DNA from: an uncultured Paracoccaceae bacterium
GTDB lineage: Bacteria; Pseudomonadota; Alphaproteobacteria; Rhodobacterales; Rhodobacteraceae
Direction: 5' to 3'
Length of the DNA: 45,944 bases
Assembly: GCA_947499715.1 (NCBI GenBank)
Contig: CANMPL010000014.1
Span: forward strand, 1-45,944
The translations under genes and the position numbers were made by a program. Below are positions 1 through 8,413 of this stretch, in pieces (within the stretch, counting starts at the first letter, position 1; each line of letters starts with the position of its first letter). The notes under the pieces are model-generated. The model saw only the letters and a program-made list of their open reading frames with translations. It did not search any database and was not told where the DNA came from.

Positions 1-114
1 AAGTTCAACGTCGAGCTGATCGCGCCCATCGCGATGGAAGAAGGCCTCCGCTTCGCCATCCGCGAAGGCGGCCGCACCGTTGGCGCTGGCGTCGTTTCCA
101 AAATCACCGAGTGA
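1..114 (+). CDS. tuf: Elongation factor Tu, C-terminal end (partial)
   Basis: The open frame from base 1 to the TGA at 112-114 encodes the last 37 residues of EF-Tu: it begins [15 protein letters not shown] and ends [20 protein letters not shown], the universal C-terminus of domain 3. EF-Tu is the GTPase that delivers aminoacyl-tRNA to the ribosome. The gene begins outside the window. In many bacteria tuf leads directly into rpsJ; here a terminator at 198-228 and an unknown gene come between them. Confidence 0.97.
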   Translation, partial: KFNVELIAPIAMEEGLRFAIREGGRTVGAGVVSKITE

Positions 115-132
115 TTTTGAAACAGTGTGACG

Positions 133-172
133 CCCTGCGGCAGTGGTTTGCTTGCAAACCATGAGAGCAGGG
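133..172 (+). other. Nested hairpin in the tuf 3' UTR
   Basis: A perfect 8-bp stem (TGGTTTGC 144-151 with GCAAACCA 154-161, loop TT) sits inside an outer pairing of CCCTGC (133-138) with GCAGGG (167-172). It follows the tuf stop codon and precedes the T-tailed terminator. It may stabilise the abundant tuf mRNA 3' end. The function is inferred. Confidence 0.45.
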
Positions 173-197
173 GGGCAGCACCCGGTTGAGACAATCG

Positions 198-228
198 AAA
201 GGCCGCTGGAGCAATCCGGCGGCCTTTT
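198..228 (+). terminator. Rho-independent terminator after tuf
   Basis: Nine base pairs, GGCCGCTGG (201-209) with CCGGCGGCC (216-224) including one G-U pair, have an A-run before them (198-200) and TTTT after (225-228). It separates tuf from the following genes. It also overlaps the 5' part of the longest open frame of the next gene, which supports that gene starting at the ATG at 315 and not at 186. Confidence 0.8.
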
Positions 229-314
229 CTCGCTTTGCTTCGACAGGCAAATTTGGTTATTTTGGGAATCCGAGAGCAAAAAGCGATGATCATATTTTTC
301 TGGCTGGCGGTACA

Positions 315-1382
315 ATGAACGAGGTTGATAAGCACACCGACAATCCACCAATCTGGGGGGCGATTTGCGCTGCCCTTGGCTCAGAACATCGTCAAGCAAA
401 AGAGATTGTGGGCGCGAGTGGGTTGATCCATCCGGTTGAGGCAATTGGCGTCGATGAAGTGGGTAAGCGGTTAATCGTAATCTCATCTGAGACAAACCCG
501 CGAATTGCTGCGTTACTGCGTGGAGATATTCAGGCAACGACTTCAGATTTGCGGGTTCTGGTTGCGAGGCCTGTTGCAGTCAATCTCTCGCACGCCATCA
601 AAGCGAATTTCTTCACGCCAACAGGAACTCTCGATTTGGCAAAATTGATGGCGTTTGGCGGCGCCTTTGCGGAAACAAATGAGGAGAGTCAGGAAGCCCG
701 GCAGGAAAAAATAAGTGCATTGCTTGACGGGGTCGCAGCGCCGCAATTTCAGTCGGCAAAGAGAAGTGCGCTACCGATCCGGAACCACGTGTTCAATGTG
801 GTTGAGCAACTGCATGATATCGACTGGACAAGATTTGAAATTCCCAAAACGGACAATGTCTTACAGTTAGCAACTGAGTTACTGACCCAGTTCTCAAATC
901 TCGACACACTGTTGGGAGACCGTGAGCAAGGAATTTGCCCGCTTCCAACATACGAATTTCAGGAAACTGATTGGGAATTGTTTGCTAGCGGTACCGATCT
1001 TGACGCGGCAAAAGAACGCCTAAAAGACTTAGACATATACCAGTACTTCTATCCTCCTGCTGACAGTTTGGCGTTGGGTCTCATCGACAGGGGTGGAGCA
1101 TCTGATGCTCAATTAGGAACTGGATTTGACATAACTTGGGCTCAAGGTCATGAGATTACTGGCAACAGCTTAGTTGAAGAGACCAGCGATCTCGCTGAAA
1201 TTGTCGAGCAGCTGAAATCAAAGAACTACGTTATGGAAGGGGAGTTTTCGTTCGAGCTTACGGACGAAGGACGAAATGTAAGAAAATCGGTCAAATTTCG
1301 CCCAAGAGAAGGCCTGATCGCACGAATATCTCGGATCATTTCGGTCAAGGTTGACCTTAATCTCAAGGACATCCTGAAATAG
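315..1382 (+). CDS. Hypothetical protein (355 aa) between tuf and rpsJ
   Basis: I do not recognise the family. The frame is open from 186, but its first part lies across the tuf terminator. The ATG at 315, with a modest GGCGG 5 nt upstream, is the better start and gives MNEVDKHTDNPPIWGAICAAL. The product is acidic and looks soluble, with no signal peptide or obvious membrane segment. Residues about 20-110 look like an alpha/beta domain, and the last 45 residues (FSFELTDEGRNVRKSVKFRPREG onward) are more basic. Base composition is visibly more AT-rich than the ribosomal genes on either side, which suggests acquired DNA. It lies between the tuf terminator and the rpsJ promoter in the same direction, so it probably needs its own promoter or read-through. 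Confidence 0.6.
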   Translation: MNEVDKHTDNPPIWGAICAALGSEHRQAKEIVGASGLIHPVEAIGVDEVGKRLIVISSETNPRIAALLRGDIQATTSDLRVLVARPVAVNLSHAIKANFFTPTGTLDLAKLMAFGGAFAETNEESQEARQEKISALLDGVAAPQFQSAKRSALPIRNHVFNVVEQLHDIDWTRFEIPKTDNVLQLATELLTQFSNLDTLLGDREQGICPLPTYEFQETDWELFASGTDLDAAKERLKDLDIYQYFYPPADSLALGLIDRGGASDAQLGTGFDITWAQGHEITGNSLVEETSDLAEIVEQLKSKNYVMEGEFSFELTDEGRNVRKSVKFRPREGLIARISRIISVKVDLNLKDILK

Positions 1383-1403
1383 CTCCGCAAAGGCTGATTT
1401 ATC

Positions 1404-1432
1404 TTGCCAACCCCCCCGCAACCCCCTATACG
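1404..1432 (+). promoter_or_regulatory. Sigma-70-type promoter of rpsJ
   Basis: TTGCCA (1404-1409), a 17-bp C-rich spacer and TATACG (1427-1432) lie about 127 nt upstream of the rpsJ start. The -10 hexamer ends in G where the consensus has T. The same arrangement recurs at 5014, 12600 and 18574. No transcription start data are available. Confidence 0.75.
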
Positions 1433-1500
1433 CCCCTCATCCAACAGGGGTGCGCCTTGCCGCGCCCCTCTTACGTTGGACCATAAGACGCGAAGAGGGG
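1433..1500 (+). promoter_or_regulatory. Structured leader of the S10 segment
   Basis: Two hairpins lie in the predicted rpsJ leader. One pairs CCCCT (1433-1437) with AGGGG (1446-1450). The other pairs CCCCTCTT (1465-1472) with AAGAGGGG (1493-1500). The E. coli S10 leader is a target for autogenous control by L4. Whether this leader does the same cannot be decided from sequence alone. Confidence 0.4.
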
Positions 1501-1558
1501 GTCGGATGAGCTGGCCTCGTCCAATCCGTTAAGGCCCTGTTTGAAAGGGTGATGTCAC

Positions 1559-1870
1559 ATGGCAGCTAGCCAGAACATCCGCATTCGCCTCAAGGCGTTT
1601 GACTACCGCGTCCTTGACGCCTCAACGCAGGAAATCGTCTCCACCGCAAAGCGCACCGGCGCCAGCGTTCGTGGTCCGATCCCACTGCCCAACAAAATCG
1701 AAAAGTTCACCGTTCTGCGCGGTCCGCACATCGACAAGAAGTCGCGCGACCAGTTCGAGATCCGCACGCACAAGCGTCTGCTGGATATCGTCGACCCAAC
1801 TCCGCAGACCGTGGATGCCCTGATGAAGCTCGACCTCGCCGCTGGCGTGGACGTGCAGATCAGCGTGTAA
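1559..1870 (+). CDS. rpsJ: 30S ribosomal protein S10
   Basis: This 103-aa protein contains the S10 hallmark stretches [29 protein letters not shown] and [13 protein letters not shown]10 is a 30S head protein that also partners NusB in antitermination. It is the first gene of the first S10 segment, with rplC 12 nt downstream. The start is the ATG at 1559 and the length is normal for the family. Confidence 0.98.
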   Translation: MAASQNIRIRLKAFDYRVLDASTQEIVSTAKRTGASVRGPIPLPNKIEKFTVLRGPHIDKKSRDQFEIRTHKRLLDIVDPTPQTVDALMKLDLAAGVDVQISV

Positions 1871-1882
1871 GGAGACACCCAA

Positions 1883-2740
1883 ATGCTCCGTACAGGATTG
1901 ATCGCAAAGAAAGTCGGCATGACCCGGCTTTTCATGGAAGACGGCAAGCAGATCCCTGTGACCGTTCTTTCGCTGGAAAAACTGCAGGTGGTCGCACAGC
2001 GGACATCTGACAAGGACGGCTACACCGCTGTTCAGCTGGGTGCCGGTGCCGCCAAGGTCCGTCGCGTCAGCAAGGCGATGAAAGGCCACTTCGCGGCTGC
2101 CAAGGTTGAACCCAAGCGCAAAGTTGCTGAGTTCCGCGTGGCCGAGGAAAACATGATCCCCGTTGGGGAGGAAATCATGGCCAACCACTACTTCGAAGGC
2201 CAGTACGTTGACGTCGCTGGTACGTCGATTGGTAAGGGTTTCCAGGGTGCCATGAAGCGTCACAACTTCGGCGGTTTGCGCGCGACACACGGTGTCTCGA
2301 TCAGCCACCGTTCGCACGGTTCAACCGGTCAGTGTCAGGATCCGGGCCGCGTCTTCAAAGGTAAGAAGATGGCGGGTCACATGGGTGCCGCACGCGTCAC
2401 AACGCAGAACCTGCAAGTGGTGCGCACCGATGCCGACCGTGGCCTGATCATGGTCAAAGGTGCCGTTCCCGGTTCCAAAGGTGGCTGGGTCACAATCAAG
2501 GACGCGGTGAAAAAGCCGACGCCCGAGAACGTGATTTACCCCGCTGGCCTGAAGTCCATGAAGGAAGAGGCTGAGAAGCTGGCTGCTGAAGCCGCCGCCG
2601 CTGCCGCCGCTGAAGAGGAAGCCGCCGCAAAGGCCGCAGCCGAAGCAGAACAGGCCGCACTGGAAGCCGCAGAAGCTGACGCCGCAAACGAAGCCCCGGC
2701 AGAAGACGCCGCAAACGAGGGTGACAAAAATGAAGGCTGA
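1883..2740 (+). CDS. rplC: 50S ribosomal protein L3 with long Ala/Glu-rich tail
   Basis: Residues 1-220 are a standard L3: it starts [17 protein letters not shown] and contains HGSTGQ, with Gln150 at the position methylated by PrmB in E. coli. E. coli L3 has 209 residues; this protein has 285. The extra 55-65 residues are an Ala/Glu-rich, probably helical or disordered tail encoded up to 2740. The tail's coding sequence overlaps the start of rplD. L3 binds 23S rRNA and seeds 50S assembly. An Ala/Glu tail is unusual against E. coli but may be common in this family. Confidence 0.97.
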   Translation: MLRTGLIAKKVGMTRLFMEDGKQIPVTVLSLEKLQVVAQRTSDKDGYTAVQLGAGAAKVRRVSKAMKGHFAAAKVEPKRKVAEFRVAEENMIPVGEEIMANHYFEGQYVDVAGTSIGKGFQGAMKRHNFGGLRATHGVSISHRSHGSTGQCQDPGRVFKGKKMAGHMGAARVTTQNLQVVRTDADRGLIMVKGAVPGSKGGWVTIKDAVKKPTPENVIYPAGLKSMKEEAEKLAAEAAAAAAAEEEAAAKAAAEAEQAALEAAEADAANEAPAEDAANEGDKNEG

Positions 2741-3350
2741 TGCAATCAAGCTGGACGGCAAGAAAGCCGGTTCCGTCGACCTGGATGACGCGATTTTCGG
2801 CCTAGAGCCGCGCGCCGACATCCTGCACCGCGTTGTCCGCTGGCAGCGTAACAAGGCCATGGCAGGCACACACGACGTGCTTGGCCGGTCCGAGGTTAAG
2901 TTCTCGACCAAGAAGATCTATCGCCAAAAGGGCACCGGTGGCGCACGTCACGGCTCTCGCGGTGCGCCCATCTTCCGTGGTGGTGGTACCTACAAGGGCC
3001 CAACGCCCCGCAGCCACGCCCACGACCTGACCAAAAAGTTCCGCAAGCTGGGTCTGCGCCACGCGCTGTCCGCCAAGCAAGCGGCGGGTGAGCTGGTTGT
3101 GATCGACAGCATCGACATGAAGGACGCGAAAACATCCGCACTGGCCAAGACCCTTGGCGAACGCGGCTGGAAGCGTGCCCTGATCATCGACGGCGCCGAA
3201 GTCTCTGCAGATTTCCTGCGGGCCTCGCGCAACATCGAAACTGTAAACGTTCTGCCAAGCCAGGGCGCGAACGTCTATGACATCCTGAAGTCGGACACGC
3301 TTGTCCTGACCAAAGCCGGTGTCGAAGCATTGGAGGCTCGTCTGAAATGA
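2730..3350 (+). CDS. rplD: 50S ribosomal protein L4
   Basis: This 206-aa L4 has the typical sequence [24 protein letters not shown] followed by [26 protein letters not shown], the loop that lines the exit tunnel. I chose the ATG at 2730 because GAGG at 2717-2720 lies at proper distance; an in-frame GTG at 2721 is less likely. The start lies 11 nt inside the end of rplC, and its last codon overlaps rplW, so the three genes are translationally coupled. In E. coli L4 represses its own operon. Confidence 0.97.
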   Translation: MKADAIKLDGKKAGSVDLDDAIFGLEPRADILHRVVRWQRNKAMAGTHDVLGRSEVKFSTKKIYRQKGTGGARHGSRGAPIFRGGGTYKGPTPRSHAHDLTKKFRKLGLRHALSAKQAAGELVVIDSIDMKDAKTSALAKTLGERGWKRALIIDGAEVSADFLRASRNIETVNVLPSQGANVYDILKSDTLVLTKAGVEALEARLK

Positions 3351-3643
3351 GCGCGAAAGCAGAACACTACGACGTGATCCGCAAGCCGATCATCACCGAG
3401 AAAGCAACTATGGCCTCTGAGGCCAACGCGGTTGTCTTTGAAGTGGCCATCGACGCCAACAAGCCGATGATCAAGCAAGCTGTTGAGGCGCTGTTTGACG
3501 TGAAGGTGAAAGCGGTCAACACCACGATCACCAAAGGCAAGGTCAAGCGTTTCCGCGGCTCCCTCGGCACCCGTAAGGACGTCAAGAAAGCCTACGTGAC
3601 GCTGGAAGAAGGCAACACGATCGACGTGAGCACAGGTCTGTAA
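3347..3643 (+). CDS. rplW: 50S ribosomal protein L23
   Basis: This 98-aa L23 is recognised by [15 protein letters not shown] and the [19 protein letters not shown] core. L23 sits at the exit tunnel mouth and docks trigger factor and SRP. It starts in a 4-nt ATGA overlap with rplD. In most bacteria rplB follows at once. Here a terminator ends the segment and rplB resumes 1.6 kb later. Confidence 0.97.
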   Translation: MSAKAEHYDVIRKPIITEKATMASEANAVVFEVAIDANKPMIKQAVEALFDVKVKAVNTTITKGKVKRFRGSLGTRKDVKKAYVTLEEGNTIDVSTGL

Positions 3644-3666
3644 GTCAGACCTGAGTGATGAATTGG

Positions 3667-3695
3667 AAAAGCCCTCGCATCTGCGGGGGCTTTTT
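3667..3695 (+). terminator. Terminator after rplW
   Basis: AAAA followed by GCCCTCGC (3671-3678), a short loop, GCGGGGGC (3683-3690) and TTTTT make a textbook intrinsic terminator (one G-U pair). It closes the rpsJ-rplC-rplD-rplW segment. Confidence 0.9.
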
Positions 3696-3962
3696 CGTTG
3701 GGGTGGAAGGAAGCCGGACGCGCGTCTGCCCGTGGGATGGCGCAGCAACGGCTCTTCTGCCGTGCTTTATGCCCGCTAAGCACATCTTCCAGACCCGCGA
3801 TGCTCCCAGCCCCACCAAAGCGCCAGCCCGCCGGAACGGACAGTCGCTCGCCCGGCGCCTTCGGCTTGATTCCGGGCGTTCCGAATTAACCCAAAACTAC
3901 TGTTGATGAGCCGTACAACCAACGAAGGCTCTCGCTAAGAGTTTCTGAACTGAAACACGAAA
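3696..3962. other. Intergenic stretch with no supported gene
   Basis: Only short frames without ribosome binding sites are present. An imperfect inverted repeat (CGGAACG near 3834 and CGTTCCG near 3878, enclosing CGCCCGG/CCGGGCG) lies in the middle. It could be a terminator for the opposite-strand gene or a remnant. Nothing else was recognised. Confidence 0.4.
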
Positions 3963-4805
3963 TCAATCGGAGTCGGCGATCAACACGGTATCGTCAAATC
4001 TCATTGCCAGAAGGTCTGCTTTTGAGATCAGAACCGCGAAATTCATGTCCGGTAATTGGAGTAATGGAAGCTCGCCAAAGTTCATAATACACATGTCGTA
4101 CTTCTGAAATTCCTCAAAAAATCTACGTTGATCCAGTTGCAACGGGCAAGCGTATCCGCCCAAATAAAACTCTGTATGAAACTGATCATCCCATATCTCA
4201 GTGCTAAGGATTTCATACAAGTCCACTATTCCGATTTCAGATTCGGGCAACTGCTGAAAGCGCTCGTAAATCCTTGAACCTTCCCAATGCGACATGGGGG
4301 GTAGTTGGTCCTTGGTCTCGCGGAATGTGATTGCTAGGGGGCTGTCCAGTATCTCGGGCTGGTAGATCGGGTATTTCGCGTGGGGCAATTGATATTGTGT
4401 TTCAACCAAATTATTGATTTCGTTGTGGTATACTAACTTAAATCCGGACCCGTTTTGAATGGGATAGCTTCCGTCTCTCCGATGCTCGCGTAAAAATGTT
4501 ATGCCTCTTTCATTGATGTCATTCGCCAAAAATAGTTGCAACAAACCCTTCTTTGGGAAGTTTGGAAGCGCGTGTTCTTCGCTGAAATTAATCTGGGCAA
4601 CAAAAACCATTGGCGCGCCTGACGAGTCGGTTGGGATGGGCTCGCCAGCGGGCCATACAATAGGTCCACCCAACCGACTGGCATTAGAGGAAAGCGGACG
4701 TTGGACCGGTCTGAGAAATTGAAGCTTTCTTGATAGTGTCTTTAGCTGATCGCTTGCAGTTGCTAGCTCATGGGCATACTTCTTTTTGAAAGTGTCCTTG
4801 TCCAT
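3963..4805 (-). CDS. DUF1963 (YwqG-like) family protein
   Basis: This 280-aa protein has the DUF1963 pattern: SRLGGPIVWPAGEPIP, then PMVFVAQINFSEE, LLQLFLAND, FYLGGYACPLQ, and a C-terminal FAVLISKADLLAMRFDD. The biochemical function of DUF1963 proteins is not established. Of the possible starts I chose the ATG at 4805 because GAGGA precedes it by 6 nt; a GTG at 4835 is less likely. It lies on the opposite strand to the ribosomal genes, is visibly AT-richer, and separates rplW from rplB, so it looks like inserted cargo. Confidence 0.8.
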   Translation of the reverse strand: MDKDTFKKKYAHELATASDQLKTLSRKLQFLRPVQRPLSSNASRLGGPIVWPAGEPIPTDSSGAPMVFVAQINFSEEHALPNFPKKGLLQLFLANDINERGITFLREHRRDGSYPIQNGSGFKLVYHNEINNLVETQYQLPHAKYPIYQPEILDSPLAITFRETKDQLPPMSHWEGSRIYERFQQLPESEIGIVDLYEILSTEIWDDQFHTEFYLGGYACPLQLDQRRFFEEFQKYDMCIMNFGELPLLQLPDMNFAVLISKADLLAMRFDDTVLIADSD

Positions 4806-4835
4806 CTCGTTCCTCGGGTATTTTTGCGACCGCAC

Positions 4836-5013
4836 TGTTGCACTGGGTTCGTCTGTTAGAGCAGGTTAACCATAGTAAATGCTTGTATGACCAAGTTTCT
4901 TTTGGATTTGCAGTTACCAGACATTTAGGCCTCGATTTTTTGCGGCATTGTTGTCCCGTAAAACCCGACATTTGCCTGTTGTCACTGATCTGTCAATGAA
5001 CACAGACTTCCCC
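4836..5013. other. Intergenic region upstream of the DUF1963 gene and rplB promoter
   Basis: This AT-rich stretch between the divergently oriented DUF1963 gene and the rplB promoter must hold the DUF1963 promoter. I see no clear hexamer pair. Confidence 0.4.
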
Positions 5014-5042
5014 TTGCCACCCCCACTCACGCCCCCTATAAG
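5014..5042 (+). promoter_or_regulatory. Sigma-70-type promoter of the rplB segment
   Basis: TTGCCA (5014-5019), a 17-bp C-rich spacer and TATAAG (5037-5042). It matches the rpsJ and rpmC promoters in hexamers, spacing and spacer composition, and again lacks T at the last -10 position. It allows rplB to be expressed after the terminator and opposite-strand cargo upstream. Confidence 0.78.
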
Positions 5043-5095
5043 CCGCCCATCTACCCAGCCTCGGATTCGTCCGGGGCTGTGTGTTTGTGGCGGTT

Positions 5096-5148
5096 GCCGG
5101 TCTAAAGCCCGGCCTACCAACACACCGTAGGCCGGGCTTTAGACCGGC
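5096..5148 (+). repeat. BIME-like paired palindrome in the rplB leader
   Basis: Two perfect 22-bp arms (5096-5117 and 5127-5148) face each other across a 9-nt loop. Read outward from the loop, each strand begins GTAG and continues into a smaller palindrome, GCCGG...CCGGC. That is two REP-like units in inverted orientation with central GTAG tetranucleotides. The element lies in the predicted rplB 5' UTR, about 85 nt before the start codon. A partner with the same design lies at 16128-16184. Confidence 0.75.
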
Positions 5149-5232
5149 TTGCACAACCAATCGGGCACCTACGGGGGCCTCAACCACATAGGGTTCCTTC
5201 AAGAACCCGCCAAGCAAACGGAAGAAGCTAAC

Positions 5233-6075
5233 ATGGCACTCAAGTCGTATAAACCGACGACGCCGGGCCAGCGTGGGCTGGTGCTGATCGACCGTTCGGA
5301 GCTTTGGAAAGGACGTCCCGTCAAATCCCTTACTCAGGGTTTGACCAAGTCGGGCGGCCGGAACAACACCGGACGGATCACCATGCGTCGCATTGGTGGG
5401 GGCGCAAAACGCCTTTACCGGATCGTTGATTTCAAGCGCAACAAGATGGACATGTCCGCTGTTGTCGCCCGCATCGAATACGATCCCAACCGGACCGCTT
5501 TCATCGCACTGATCCAGTACGAAGATGGCACACAGAATTACATCCTTGCACCACAGCGCCTTGCGATTGGTGACAAGGTGATCGCATCCGCCAAGGCTGA
5601 CATTAAGCCCGGCAACGCGATGCCCTTCAGCGGCATGCCTATCGGCACAATCGTTCACAACATCGAACTCAAGCCCGGCAAAGGCGGCCAGATCGCCCGT
5701 GCTGCTGGTACTTATGCACAGTTCGTTGGTCGTGACGGTGGCTACGCCCAGATCCGCCTGTCTTCTGGCGAGCTGCGTCTGGTCCGTCAGGAATGCATGG
5801 CCACCATCGGTGCCGTGTCCAACCCCGATAACTCCAACCAGAACTACGGTAAAGCCGGTCGTATGCGCCACAAGGGCGTGCGTCCGTCGGTCCGTGGTGT
5901 TGCGATGAACCCGATCGATCACCCGCACGGTGGTGGTGAAGGCCGCACATCCGGTGGCCGGACACCTGTGACCCCATGGGGCAAGGACACCAAGGGCTCT
6001 CGTACCCGTAACAAGAACAAGGCGTCGCAAAAGCTGATCATCCGCTCGCGTCACGCCAAGAAGAAAGGCCGTTAA
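5233..6075 (+). CDS. rplB: 50S ribosomal protein L2
   Basis: This 280-aa L2 starts [15 protein letters not shown] and carries the C-terminal [19 protein letters not shown] signature, whose His is close to the peptidyl transferase centre. The ATG at 5233 has AAGAAG a few nt upstream and matches the usual L2 N-terminus; the longer frame from 5149 would begin inside the leader. It is first in the rplB-rpsS-rplV-rpsC-rplP segment. Confidence 0.98.
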   Translation: MALKSYKPTTPGQRGLVLIDRSELWKGRPVKSLTQGLTKSGGRNNTGRITMRRIGGGAKRLYRIVDFKRNKMDMSAVVARIEYDPNRTAFIALIQYEDGTQNYILAPQRLAIGDKVIASAKADIKPGNAMPFSGMPIGTIVHNIELKPGKGGQIARAAGTYAQFVGRDGGYAQIRLSSGELRLVRQECMATIGAVSNPDNSNQNYGKAGRMRHKGVRPSVRGVAMNPIDHPHGGGEGRTSGGRTPVTPWGKDTKGSRTRNKNKASQKLIIRSRHAKKKGR

Positions 6076-6077
6076 GA

Positions 6078-6356
6078 ATGGCACGTTCCGTCTGGAAAGG
6101 CCCGTTCGTCGACAGCTACGTCCTGAAAAAGGCCGAAGCCGTCCGCGAAAGCGGCCGCAACGAAGTGATCAAGATCTGGTCGCGTCGTTCCACCATCCTG
6201 CCTCAGTTCGTTGGTCTCACCTTTGGTGTGTACAACGGCAAGAAGCACATCCCCGTCAACGTCTCAGAAGACATGATCGGTCAGAAGTTCGGCGAATACA
6301 GCCCGACCCGCACCTATTATGGCCACGCTGCCGACAAAAAAGCGAAACGGAAGTAA
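6078..6356 (+). CDS. rpsS: 30S ribosomal protein S19
   Basis: This 92-aa S19 has [18 protein letters not shown] and TWSRRSTI-like [32 protein letters not shown]. It binds the 30S head with S13. It lies 2 nt after rplB and 3 nt before rplV. Confidence 0.98.
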   Translation: MARSVWKGPFVDSYVLKKAEAVRESGRNEVIKIWSRRSTILPQFVGLTFGVYNGKKHIPVNVSEDMIGQKFGEYSPTRTYYGHAADKKAKRK

Positions 6357-6359
6357 GCC

Positions 6360-6739
6360 ATGAGCAAGGATAACAATCCCCGCCGCGTGGCTGACAACGA
6401 AGCAATGGCAAAACTGCGCATGCTTCGCACCAGCCCGCAAAAACTGAACCTCGTTGCCGGTCTGATCCGCGGCAAGAAAGTCGGCCAGGCTCTGAATGAC
6501 CTGACTTTCTCCAAAAAGCGGATCGCTGAGGATGTGAAGAAGTGCCTTCAGTCCGCCATCGCCAACGCTGAAAACAACCACAACCTGGATGTCGATGAGC
6601 TTGTCGTCGCCGAAGCTTACTGCGGTAAGAACCTGATCATGAAGCGCGGTCGTCCGCGGGCACGTGGTCGTTTCGGTAAGATCATCAAGCCATTCTCAGA
6701 GATCACCATCGTGGTCCGCCAGGTCGAGGAGCAAGCATA

Positions 6740-6740
<1 letters not shown>
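6360..6740 (+). CDS. rplV: 50S ribosomal protein L22
   Basis: This 126-aa L22 has the core [20 protein letters not shown] and the C-terminal beta-hairpin [17 protein letters not shown], which reaches into the exit tunnel where macrolide-resistance changes occur. Its stop codon overlaps the rpsC start by one base. Confidence 0.97.
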
Positions 6741-7441
<701 letters not shown>

Positions 7442-7455
7442 GGAGCTGACTAGAA

Positions 7456-7869
7456 ATGCTGCAACCAAAGCGTACAAAACACCGCAAACTGCACAAAGGC
7501 CGAATCAAAGGTCAGGCAAAGGGCGGGTCTGACCTGAACTTTGGCACCTATGGTCTGAAAGCGGTCGAGCCTGAGCGTATCACTGCGCGTCAGATCGAAG
7601 CCGCCCGTCGTGCGATGACCCGCCACATGAAGCGTCAGGGCCGCGTCTGGATCCGTATTTTCCCAGACACACCTGTGACGTCAAAGCCGGTCGAAGTCCG
7701 GATGGGTAAAGGTAAAGGTTCCATCGATTTTTGGGCATGCAAGGTCAAACCCGGCCGCGTGATGTTCGAAATTGACGGCGTGAACGAAGACATTGCCCGC
7801 GAGGCCCTGCGCCTTGCTGCGATGAAGCTTCCGATCAAGACCCGCACCATCGTTCGCGAAGACTGGTAA
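7456..7869 (+). CDS. rplP: 50S ribosomal protein L16
   Basis: This 137-aa L16 starts [19 protein letters not shown] and has the RMGKGKG core near the A-site tRNA elbow. It is the last gene of its segment. rpmC would normally follow directly, but a strong terminator and about 4.8 kb of other genes come between. Confidence 0.97.
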   Translation: MLQPKRTKHRKLHKGRIKGQAKGGSDLNFGTYGLKAVEPERITARQIEAARRAMTRHMKRQGRVWIRIFPDTPVTSKPVEVRMGKGKGSIDFWACKVKPGRVMFEIDGVNEDIAREALRLAAMKLPIKTRTIVREDW

Positions 7870-7907
7870 GGTCGGCCGGGCCGTCTGCCCAGCTTGCCAA
7901 CAAGATC

Positions 7908-7938
7908 AAAGCCCCCGCCCAACCGGCGGGGGTTTTTT
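7908..7938 (+). terminator. Terminator after rplP
   Basis: CCCCCGCC (7912-7919) pairs with GGCGGGGG (7925-7932), followed by six T (7933-7938) and preceded by AAA. It is a strong intrinsic terminator closing the rplB-rplP segment. Confidence 0.92.
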
Positions 7939-8044
7939 CGTGTCATGCCGTATGCGTCGGGTCGGCAATCTGCCCAGATACCAAAACACAAAAGCACGCG
8001 CCGAAGTTTCGCCAACGGCTCTTGCTGGGGCAACTGGTCGGGCG

Positions 8045-8413
8045 CTACCCGCGCCCCTGGGCCGCCATCGCAGAGACGTTCTCAATCAGATCCGCCTCGC
8101 GCACTGGCTTTGTCATGCGCTCGATCTTTGCAAACCGCTCTGGCAATTGTCCGGCACTTCCATAGCCGCTCAGGAACATGAAGGGCACATTTGCCGCCAG
8201 CAACCGATCGGCAAAGGATTCACTGGTCGCGCCATTGCCAAGATTGATGTCCAGCAAGGCGAGATCAAAGTCGTCGGCTTTGGTCTCATCCGCGCTTGCA
8301 AGGTCTGAAAACGGGCCGACCACCTCAAACCCATGTTTCTCAAGCGCCGCCTTGATTCCAAAGGCAATCATCATCTGGTCTTCTAACAAAAGTACTTTGG
8401 CCGTCGCCGTCAT
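8045..8413 (-). CDS. Single-domain response regulator (receiver)
   Basis: This 122-aa CheY-like receiver has the acidic pair E11/D12, phosphoacceptor D55 in LALLDINLG, S82 and K102 in TKP. It has no output domain, so it probably acts through protein contact or in a phosphorelay. It starts inside the last codons of the upstream HWE kinase (4-nt ATGA overlap), which makes that kinase its likely phosphodonor. The pair lies on the opposite strand, tail-to-tail with rplP. Confidence 0.9.
   Translation of the reverse strand: MTATAKVLLLEDQMMIAFGIKAALEKHGFEVVGPFSDLASADETKADDFDLALLDINLGNGATSESFADRLLAANVPFMFLSGYGSAGQLPERFAKIERMTKPVREADLIENVSAMAAQGRG

Noticed and set aside
115-185. tRNA-like sequence after tuf
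   Set aside because: It has a good central stem, and tRNA genes do occur near tuf, but there is no acceptor-stem pairing and no T-arm of the GGTTCNANNCC type. It fits a 3'-UTR hairpin better.
3655-3906. 83-aa plus-strand frame after rplW
   Set aside because: It runs through the terminator at 3667-3695, has no ribosome binding site and shows no family resemblance.
4993-6084. Minus-strand frame of 363 aa opposite rplB
   Set aside because: It is the complement of a certain L2 gene; the translation has no family features. The same applies to other long frames opposite rplC, rplD, rpsC and rarA.
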